Assembly (NCBI RefSeq): GCF_051622035.1
Contig: NC_135362.1
Span: forward strand, 28,517,001 to 28,581,000
Origin: Arctopsyche grandis
Taxonomy: Eukaryota; Arthropoda; Insecta; Trichoptera; Hydropsychidae
DNA: 64,000 bases
Direction: 5' to 3'
Shown here: positions 56,486 to 64,000 of the stretch, one piece after another
Layout: every line of letters starts with the position of its first letter
Numbering within the stretch: the first letter of the stretch is position 1
The notes under the pieces: model-generated
Seen by the model: only the letters and a program-made list of their open reading frames with translations
The model's database searches: none
Told to the model about the DNA's origin: nothing
Translations under genes and position numbers: made by a program

Positions 56486-59400
56486 CAGTGGCGGACTGGC
56501 CATACAAGCTAACATGCCCGATGGCACGTGGGCCCCACGATCTGTTAGAAAATAGGGGCCCTCAGTAAAGTTAAATAGCTTTTTCACTATTTCATTTTAC
56601 GTGTGTAAAAATGTACAGGATATTGCACTTCGGGACCTAAAGTTTGGGTATTTCAACAAAAGAAACTTCTTACGATATACAAAAGCAACTAATACCTGCT
56701 TTAATAGCCCAAGGATCGGTTAACTTTTTTTATTAGGCTCGAAATGTAAGTTTCAACATTTGTGTGGGCCCTTTTGTCAAGCCCATTTCCAACCTCAAGA
56801 TTATGTATATACCTATTAACCTACATATGTAACAAATACCTACTGAAATAAAAATGGGAATATACAAATTTCCGTGAATAAAATAAAGTAAATTTCATAA
56901 AACAATTTTGATACTCATCATCAACCAGCGATTTAAATTTACTTCATACTTTAAAAATAACATTTGATTATACTTCGACAATATAGTAAGATTTAAATAC
57001 ACAATTTTAAATAGTTTCCGAATATAAAATTTATTCCTAATCTTGCCCCCTCCTCAAAAGCCCGAGTTTTGATTAATATTAATCGAAAATATTATGCATT
57101 GTTTTCTACCGAAAGTAAAAGCCGCTTTTGTGCCACATTATTTTATGATGCATTCTATTTACCTAGGACAAGGGTTAAAACGAAATATACAATGTAATTT
57201 ATAGATCTATTTTGCTTTTGCCATTTTTATTGCACCTAAATTGAAAACGAAACTCTTTAAAGCGACTTTTACCCACGATCTTTCGAAAGAAACCAGTTAA
57301 AACCGTTGAAAATCTATTCCAAAGATCTGTCGGTAACTTTGTACGATTCTCCGGCAAACCTTTTTATTTTATTGGCTAAATACGACTTCGAAAATTACCT
57401 ATAGTTTCAACTAGTGACAAGGAATTAGATATTACTTCAGACATAAATTCTGAGGCACATGATGTTATTGAACCTACACAAGAAAAAAAATGTACTACTG
57501 GAATATTTCAATATCCATCGCGAGACAATCTGAAACAATTTTTTGCTGAACATCCATTTCAGCCTGTAAGTGATCTACCATTTGATGCTCGATTATATGA
57601 GAGAAACACTATGAATGATTCAGTCCCAAGAAATTGGCTAACATATAACATAGAAAATAAGTGCTTATATTGTTCATATTGCTTAGCGTTTGAGTGTCCC
57701 AAATCGGATTCATCATCATTTGTACATGGCTTTAGTGACTACAGACGTATTAGCCAGAACTTGGCTGTGCACGAATCGACAACAACCCATGTGCGAAATG
57801 TTCATCAATATATCAGTGTGGTTAATAATGGAACATTAGATAATTTTTTTGCGTCATCATTAATTCAAAAGAAAGAAAAGGTACTAAAGCAAAGAAGTAT
57901 TGTCATGAGGATTATAGACATCATAAAGATGTTAGGCAAGCAAGCAGTTTCTTTTCGAAGTCACAGAAATGAATCGGCCTATACTCTGGATGATGAAGCT
58001 TCGAATCATGGTAATTTTTTGGCTTCAGTGCAGTTGATGGCAAAATATGACACCATTATAGCAGCTCACGTTTCTGCAGTGCAAAAAAAGTCATATCAAA
58101 GAATGAAACGACTTAAGCACCAAGGAAAGGCGGGAAATAAAGGCCGTGGTGGACTAATTACCTACTTGAGCAAAACAACTGTTAATAGGTTAATCCATAT
58201 TATGAAAACTATGATTCAAGAAAGAATTAGTCATGAAGTTTTTGAAGCAAAATATTATTCTATCCAGGTTGATTCAACACAGGATAATACAATCATCGAT
58301 CAATTTAGCATCATTATTCGGTATGTGCATAAAAGCATTGTCTATGAGCGCCTACTTTCAATTGTGCCGTGTAATGATGGTACAGGACAGGGACTTTTTA
58401 ATTTATTGACTGAAAAGTTGCAACATCTTAATATTGACCCTAAAAATTGTATATCTGATAGCACCGATGGTGCTGCAAGCTACCATGGAGAGTATAATGG
58501 TTTGCAGAGTAAACTTGCTAACATGGCAGATCAACATGTTCATATATGGTGTTATGCCCATGTCTTAAATTTGGTAGTAACTGAAACCACAAAATGTTGT
58601 GTGTCTGCAGTTTCTTTTTTTAATTTGCTTCAAAATTTAGCAACTTTTATAAATGGATCATATAAGAGAATGTCTGTGTGGATAGGAGTTGTTGAAAAAC
58701 AACTGGGGCAAGAAAAGATGAAAAGATTAAAACTAATTGGTGAAACCAGGTGGTCGGGAAAATCTAATGCAGCAACAACAATATTTGGACATTTTAATGA
58801 TCCCACTGCTAGTACTTTCGTAAATCTACTTACATGCTTATCAATGATACAGGATTCAGACAAGTTTGATGCAAAAACGAAGCACGAAGCCACTTATTTA
58901 CTCCAGAGTCTTCAAAAGTTTGAAACCATATTGACAGCATTTACTTACTTGTACATATTTGAAACCACAGCCCCCTTGTCTAGTTATTTACAAACAAATT
59001 GTTTAGATATGTTTACTGCATGGAGTTTGGTAGATACAGCAACAACAAAGTTGATGGAACAGAAAAGAACATTCCATAATGTTCACAGTAAGGCTTTCGA
59101 ATTCGTAACAATATGTAATGATATGATTTCAATGATTAATATGGATGAAAATCAAACATTGGAAATTGATTCTATAGAAACAGCGTTGCCTGTTAAAAGA
59201 CAAAGGAAGAAGAAAAGAATGGCAGATGAAGTAACTAATGATGAAGGAAATTCTTCGGATCCTCTGGCTGATTTTCGAATAACTGTATTTAACCTTATAA
59301 TGGATCGCATTGTCCAATCGCTACAATCACGATTTATACATCACAAGCAGTTGTATAAAGATTTATCTTGGTTGGACCCAGCTAATTTTAAAATTATTGC

Positions 59401-60276
59401 AGAAAAAGGCCTTGATGATATTGCATTGGATGGTGTTGTGAAGTTCTTTCCACTAATCAAAAGAGGCAATGTAAAATTAGAATTGGTTTCATTTGCCTCA
59501 AATTTTGATATATTGAAGCTATTACTTCAAATTAGTGAGAGTGAGGATGACAGCAGCAGCTGTAAAACTTGCAGAACATGTCCATCGTGCGTTTTAAAAA
59601 TTTTATCGTCGAACAGACTACACGACAAAGCGTATGATAACCTATATGAATTATACAAAATCGTCTCCACACTCTCAGTTACACAAGTGCAATGTGAGAG
59701 GACGTTTTCAAAATTAAAAATAATTAAGAACAGACTGAGAAATACGTTGTCTGAAGAAAATTTAGAAAATTTTATGTTCCTTTCTATTGAGAAGCAAATG
59801 TTAGATGATTTGGATGCAGAAGAAATTATTAACAGATATGCACAAGCGTCGAAAGGACTCAAACGTTTGCTAATATACTCTTAATTTTCCAATTTTTCTT
59901 TTAGATTTTTTATTATTCTTTTATAATTATGTATTTTATGTGTATGTCCTTGTTGAATCTCGGTTCAGTCCTATCTTGTAAATAAAGTTTCCTATATACA
60001 TTTTGTATTTCTGTTAATTGCCAGTAAGACGTGTAGTATGTGTATATTCTAATTAATAAAAATAAAAATAAAAATTGCAAAATATAATTGCAATTTTTAT
60101 TTTTGATTCGTGCATTTTTGAAAATTTGATTTATTTTTTACCCTAGATTTTTAGCGTGATAAAAAAAAAAGATTTTTTTTTTTATATATGGGGGGGGGGG
60201 AGGAAAAATTTTTTTTAACCCTGGGGGCCCCCTTTGACTCCTGGCATGTACTAATTTCAGTCCCAGTCCGCCACTG
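56486..60276 (+). mobile_element. hAT transposon, structurally intact
   Basis: 3791 bp with terminal inverted repeats CAGTGGCGGACTGG and CCAGTCCGCCACTG (14 of 14), flanked by a perfect 8-bp duplication CTTATAAT (56478-56485 and 60277-60284). One uninterrupted transposase frame at 57611-59884 and AT-rich 5' and 3' spacers. The unmutated duplication, ends and long frame suggest a recent insertion. Confidence 0.92.
57611..59884 (+). CDS. hAT-family transposase (ZMYM1-like type)
   Basis: Cut-and-paste DNA transposase acting in the nucleus on the ends of its own element. 757 codons from the ATG. A TTF-type zinc segment near the start has CLYCSYCLAF and HESTTTHVRNVHQYI. The RNase-H-like core has VDSTQDNT (Asp221) and SDSTDGAAS (Asp283/Asp286), followed by WCYAHVLNLVV (about 313-323). 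The C-terminal dimerisation block is VTQVQCERTFSKLKIIKNRL (about 690-712). The same frame is open upstream to about 57380 and encodes family-typical residues (GIFQYPSRDNLKQFFAEHPF). The true N-terminus therefore lies further up, probably in an earlier exon joined at an acceptor near 57402; the ATG used here is internal. Confidence 0.9.
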   Translation: MNDSVPRNWLTYNIENKCLYCSYCLAFECPKSDSSSFVHGFSDYRRISQNLAVHESTTTHVRNVHQYISVVNNGTLDNFFASSLIQKKEKVLKQRSIVMRIIDIIKMLGKQAVSFRSHRNESAYTLDDEASNHGNFLASVQLMAKYDTIIAAHVSAVQKKSYQRMKRLKHQGKAGNKGRGGLITYLSKTTVNRLIHIMKTMIQERISHEVFEAKYYSIQVDSTQDNTIIDQFSIIIRYVHKSIVYERLLSIVPCNDGTGQGLFNLLTEKLQHLNIDPKNCISDSTDGAASYHGEYNGLQSKLANMADQHVHIWCYAHVLNLVVTETTKCCVSAVSFFNLLQNLATFINGSYKRMSVWIGVVEKQLGQEKMKRLKLIGETRWSGKSNAATTIFGHFNDPTASTFVNLLTCLSMIQDSDKFDAKTKHEATYLLQSLQKFETILTAFTYLYIFETTAPLSSYLQTNCLDMFTAWSLVDTATTKLMEQKRTFHNVHSKAFEFVTICNDMISMINMDENQTLEIDSIETALPVKRQRKKKRMADEVTNDEGNSSDPLADFRITVFNLIMDRIVQSLQSRFIHHKQLYKDLSWLDPANFKIIAEKGLDDIALDGVVKFFPLIKRGNVKLELVSFASNFDILKLLLQISESEDDSSSCKTCRTCPSCVLKILSSNRLHDKAYDNLYELYKIVSTLSVTQVQCERTFSKLKIIKNRLRNTLSEENLENFMFLSIEKQMLDDLDAEEIINRYAQASKGLKRLLIYS

Positions 60277-60623
60277 CTTATAATAATAACAATATTAACA
60301 CAACATCATTAAAATCATAAAAAAAAACATAGATAATGTAATAACAATCATTCATATTTATAATAGGCAAAATCAACCACTGGCATTCCTCAACAACCAC
60401 TCAACCAGATTAGTATATTTTATATTGAAGAGGTCAATTTCACCAGAAATCCGGTTGAGTAGATATATCGCCCTAGATATAGGAGCCGTTGTCAACATAT
60501 TTGTGCGAGCCACAGGAGGAACAAACAAATCACGATTTCTCAAGTCCCTGAATTTACTAGGTGCATTAAACCTAAATTCATTTAGAACCTGAGGATTGTG
60601 TATTATCCCATTCAACAGCTTAT

Positions 60624-60996
60624 GTTAAATTACAGAAAACGCAAATATCGGAAGGCAAAGATCGACAATCGAAAGATCTTAAGTCGAAAGATTAAAAAAA
60701 AAATGGTGCATTGTAAACGGTACATACTCACTTAATTTGCGCGAGCAGGATACAACAGGAACAAGAGGAACAGGCTTTTCCTCCCGTATTAATGTGCGCG
60801 CGCAGAATACGGGAGGAAAAGCCTGTTCCTCTTGTTCCTGCTGTATCCTGCTCGCGCAAATTTAGTGAGTATGTACCGTTTACCATGCACCATTTTTTTT
60901 TTTGATCTTTCGACTTAAGATGTTTCGATTTTCGATCTTTGCCTTCCGATATTTGTGTTTTCTGTAATTTAACATTCTGTCTCGTCACGTAGACCC
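60624..60996. mobile_element. Foldback MITE, long-palindrome family, copy 3
   Basis: Arms as in copies 1 and 2 (ACGCAAATATCGGAAGGC, GCGCGAGCAGGATACAACAG) with a clean inverted right half. The outermost 12-15 bp differ from the other copies (TTAAATTACAG pairs with CTGTAATTTAA). Confidence 0.85.
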
Positions 60997-61749
60997 ATGT
61001 ATTATATATCTATGGTGCGGATAAAATACTCTAATGTCCGATGGCGTTTTAAGTAATGAAGTATTTTTTCTTTGAAAAATGTCCTGCTTTTAAATTAGAA
61101 AATAATAGTCACCTTATATTAAAGGCACAAAACATACTCGGCAATGTCCCAGGGTTCTTATTCTATAATATTTATAGTCAATTGTTTGATTCAAAGTTAT
61201 TTTTTTAATCAGATCCTTTATAAAAAAAATTACAGGAAATACACTAATATCGTCGGTCATTTGGATTAAAATAGTACAGAATTTGGAATAATAACTTTTT
61301 TCCATCATTAATTCTTACATTTTAAGTTAATAATTGTGATCACATGGCCAACGTCAACATTTTCCATATAATTATCAATTTATGTAGCTTTCATCAAAAT
61401 ATTCATGCAGAAATAATAAAATAAACTTAATATCTTGTAAAAATTTATTTCTTCTTTCCTCGAAGTTGAAAAATTTTTATCAAATTTTCATTAGTGCAAA
61501 TATTACCAAAAAAAAACAACACACATATTTAAAAAGCTTTGATTTTAATAAAGCTTCCTGGATTTTTTATAATTTAATTACATTAAATTTATTAGGTTAC
61601 TACTTAAAATTAATCAACAATTTTCAGGATTCCTTTCTTTTAGCATTCTCGTAAGCGCTGCTCGTTTTCAAATAGTGATACAATGTATATTTAGTGACTA
61701 TGAACATTGTAAATACACCAGCAAAACAAACAATTATGTTTTTTTCTAG
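60997..61749. other. No gene; mIF3 downstream region
   Basis: AT-rich. Possible minus-strand AATAAA near 61446 for the mIF3 transcript. Confidence 0.45.
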
Positions 61750-62594
61750 TCATGATTTATTTGATTCGTCTGATGTATTTTTATGTTGTCCACTTTGTGA
61801 TGCATCATCCGAAGCTTTAGTTTCAGATCTCGGTTGAGGACATACTACAAATTTGATATCACCACCCTTGACAACTTTCTGCTGAATATTACATTCTGGT
61901 GGACATTCTCCTGTTACTTTAGTAAAGATTTTTGCCTATAATCAAACAAATAGTTAAACAAAAGTATGTATTAGGTTTTATTTACATATGTTTATGTAAC
62001 CGAATAACTCACAGATTTTTCAGTATTTTCTTTGTCGCCATTGATAATTACTTTAACTTCATAATTTTTATCCAACCATCTTTTTAGATTATTTATCCTT
62101 GTTTGTAAATCATTATCACCAATTTTTGTAGCAATCGGCAAAACTTTTCTGCCTTTAATTGTAGACTTATTTTTATCTGCCTTTTTTTCACTTCTTTTTT
62201 GCATTTCTTCTTTTAAATATTCTGATGGCGACATCAACCTAAACATTTCAAAAATACGAAATCAGAAAATGCGCAACGATTGAACAAATTACAATATATT
62301 AGATTTGTATAAATTATGTAAGATTGGAGGATGAAATTCGCTATTACTGACTACTAACTTATAAACTGGTCTTCTAGTTTGGGCATCATAATCTTCTATC
62401 TTGACTAGCTTGAAGCGTTTGATCTTGGCGATATTTTCAGCCTCGGCTTTGTCTAAGATGGAAACGGAGTTGTCTGAGGAGATGAGAGTGATACGAGGGG
62501 GCCTGGGGGGCCGAGGGGGCTCGGGAGGCTTCTTCACCGTCCTCCCTACGCCCCCAGCAAACCCCCTACTTAATAACAAGACACAACGCAACAT
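61750..62594 (-). CDS. mIF3: Mitochondrial translation initiation factor IF-3
   Basis: Mitochondrial factor that keeps the small ribosomal subunit free and checks initiator pairing. Exons 62359-62594, 62013-62238 and 61750-61935 with consistent phases, 215 residues. A basic, Arg-containing presequence (MLRCVLLLSRGFAGGVGRT) fits mitochondrial import. The N-domain has ITLIS, VSILDKAEAENIAK, FKLVKIE and the exon junction YK/LMSPSEYLKEE, which mirrors YQLM in vertebrate MTIF3. The C-domain has RKVLPIATKIGDNDLQTRIN, LKRWLDKNYEVKVIINGD, then AKIFTKVTGE and a polar tail. Donor of exon 1 is GTTAGT, weak; donor of exon 2 is GTGAGT. An upstream in-frame alternative start is less likely because it lacks the presequence pattern. 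Confidence 0.88.
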
Positions 62595-62687
62595 CAACGA
62601 AACGTCAAATACAACGATATGACATTTCAAAGACGTCTAAAAAAATAATGTAACGACCATTAAATTTGAAACCACAAGTGATTTTGG

Positions 62688-62746
62688 GTAATTGGATTAT
62701 TACTCACATTGCGATCGCCCAAAATACGACTTTTGCCATGAAAATG
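62688..62746 (-). repeat. Fragment of the 44.2/55.2-kb MITE
   Basis: GGTAATTGGATTATTACTCA and TTTTGCCATGAAAAT match the inverted end of that repeat. Confidence 0.6.
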
Positions 62747-62857
62747 TCAATAATAATAATAATAATACCCAACTACTAATGTCATCTACAGCCATTCATC
62801 ATCCACTGCTGGATGCAGGCCTCACCAACACCCATTCTATTCGTCTCTGTTTTGAGC

Positions 62858-63053
62858 GGTAATTGGACTATTCGTCACATTGCAGTGGTCACAAAGACAA
62901 TTTTCGCCATGAAAATCACGAATACACAATATTTGGCACTCAAGTTCACGTTAGTATGATATTTATCGTTAGTATGATGGAGTTTTCGGCAGTCAGATGT
63001 TCCGTTATAGAGATTTTAATGACTTTTGGGCGAGCGCTTTGTGAGCAATAATT
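62858..63053 (-). mobile_element. MITE copy, minus
   Basis: Inverse of 44248-44457: GGTAATTGGACTATTCGTCA, CACAATATTTGGCACTCAAG, CAGATGTTCCGTTATAGAGA. Confidence 0.75.
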
Positions 63054-63079
63054 ACCGAACCGTGATTTTGACCCCTGTT

Positions 63080-63292
63080 ATAACGCTTCGGTGATTATTC
63101 CACACAAAACGGTCTCGAGCACCTCACTAAAATCTCGATCACGGAACATCTGGCATCCGAAAATTTCATCCATCGAGATTTTTTTCACGATCACGATATC
63201 ACGAGATCACGACAATTTTTGCCACAAAATTTTCGAAACCGGAACATCTGGCACTCGAGTTCTCGTTAGTATGATTGTTCGCGTCGATAGCT
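63080..63292 (+). mobile_element. MITE copy, plus, diverged
   Basis: CTAAAATCTCGATCACGGAA, CATCTGGCATCCGAAAA and ACTCGAGTTCTCGTTAGTAT are worn versions of the same element, tail to tail with the previous copy. Confidence 0.6.
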
Positions 63293-63299
63293 CTCGATG

Positions 63300-63865
63300 A
63301 ATGGGATTTGAAGGTGCTTTAATATGGCCTTAAAAAGTTTTAAACTTACGGTTGCGGCGCTTTAATAAGGTTTTATATAAAAAGTTTATGAATCAAATTG
63401 CAAATTATCAAAACAATTCACGTTTTCGTATTTATTGAAAAAAATTTCACCCGAAGCGTTGAATTTGTAAATTTTATTTTATATTTTTTTAATTTATGGG
63501 GGGCTGGCAATCCGATAGTTCCCATCAATTGACAACAAGATAATTGATATATTATTGTGAATTATTAACGAGAGCACAGAATTATTTTTTTTCATCAAAA
63601 TTTAATTGATTAGCTGTATCGTTTCATTCCTAGTCAGAGAGATGTAATAAGAATAGAGGGAATAAATAATTTGTAGGAATCTCGTCGTCGTCATCGTCAT
63701 CGAAACATTCGAGAATATTCCGCAACAACAAACTACATTCCCGAAAACCAGACGTCGTACACCTGCAGTCATTATATTAAACTCAAGCGGAACGCCCCTA
63801 CCAGTCGAGTGGAACCAAAACGGTCGAAACACGCCGCCACCATTAAACCACATCGAGCGGAACGG
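63300..63865. other. No recognisable gene
   Basis: AT-rich to 63600, then GC-richer with an open minus frame (63602-63871) that resembles no family; it runs into the edge repeat. Confidence 0.4.
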
Positions 63866-63870
63866 CGCCA

Positions 63871-64000
63871 ATCATTCCAGAAAATTCTACGCCTCGACAA
63901 AAGTGCATTCCTCGTTCACGCATCAACAACCACATGCGCTTACGCATCAACAACCACTTCCATCAATCGTTCCAGAAAATTCTACGCCTCGACAAAAGTG
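63871..64000. repeat. Tandem repeat running off the right edge
   Basis: TTCCAGAAAATTCTACGCCT with TCGACAAAAGTG recurs at a 94-bp interval (63871 and 63965). A shorter ACGCATCAACAACCAC subrepeat occurs twice inside the unit. Total extent unknown. Confidence 0.7.

Larger units (their letters stand above)
56386..60623 (-). mobile_element. LINE 3' end split by a hAT transposon
   Basis: Minus-strand LINE of the 7420-7738 family. ORF end at 60373-60615 (SKFRDLRNRDLFVPPVARTN, AIYLLNRISGEIDLFNIKYT), UTR to 60285, resuming at 56477 and ending in the ATTT tail at 56386-56402. The hAT element sits in the UTR. Confidence 0.8.

Overview
The window looks like one 64-kb stretch of an AT-rich insect genome. 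Genes have short introns with GT/AG borders and separate AATAAA signals. There is a ZAD-type C2H2 zinc-finger gene and a CYP3-clan cytochrome P450, both arthropod hallmarks. The DNA is full of short TATG/TACA microsatellites, tRNA-derived SINEs, LINE tails, small DNA transposons and solo LTRs. I cannot fix the insect order from sequence alone.

Layout. From 1 to about 27.9 kb I see no host gene: it is a repeat mosaic (SINEs, LINE 3' ends, foldback MITEs, solo LTRs) with a few GC-richer non-repetitive islands that could be regulatory. From 27.9 to 31.5 kb lies a complete nine-exon P450 on the minus strand (496 aa as assembled here). From 37.4 to 41.5 kb lies a six-exon ALG5 (dolichyl-phosphate beta-glucosyltransferase, minus, 332 aa); its 2.6-kb fourth intron holds a Harbinger-like element, two solo LTRs and a SINE. 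From 44.7 to 45.2 kb lies POLR1D/RPAC2 (plus, 3 exons), from 47.6 to 49.2 kb ribosomal protein S2 (minus, TATA plus TOP-like start and a 5'-UTR intron), from 52.3 to 54.0 kb the zinc-finger gene (plus, 14 fingers in a five-finger superrepeat), and from 61.75 to 62.6 kb a mitochondrial initiation factor IF-3 gene (minus, 3 exons). From 56.5 to 60.3 kb sits an intact-looking hAT transposon (3791 bp, 14-bp inverted ends, perfect 8-bp target duplication, 757-codon open transposase) inserted in an older LINE tail.

How the genes relate. The host genes do not form a pathway: ALG5 acts in ER N-glycosylation, RPAC2 in RNA polymerases I and III, RpS2 in the cytosolic ribosome, mIF3 in mitochondrial translation, the P450 in microsomal oxidation, and the ZAD protein probably binds DNA. 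The coherent story is the mobile DNA. Many insertions can be read precisely because an uninterrupted copy of the target repeat lies elsewhere in the window. One family of solo LTRs repeatedly used RTAT-like 4-bp targets; a 1.08-kb TRIM-like element with near-identical ends is the youngest-looking LTR insertion; and a long-palindrome foldback family made about 9-bp target duplications. I found no convincing new biochemical system; the strongest unusual features are these nested insertions, the solo-LTR target preference and the zinc-finger superrepeat.
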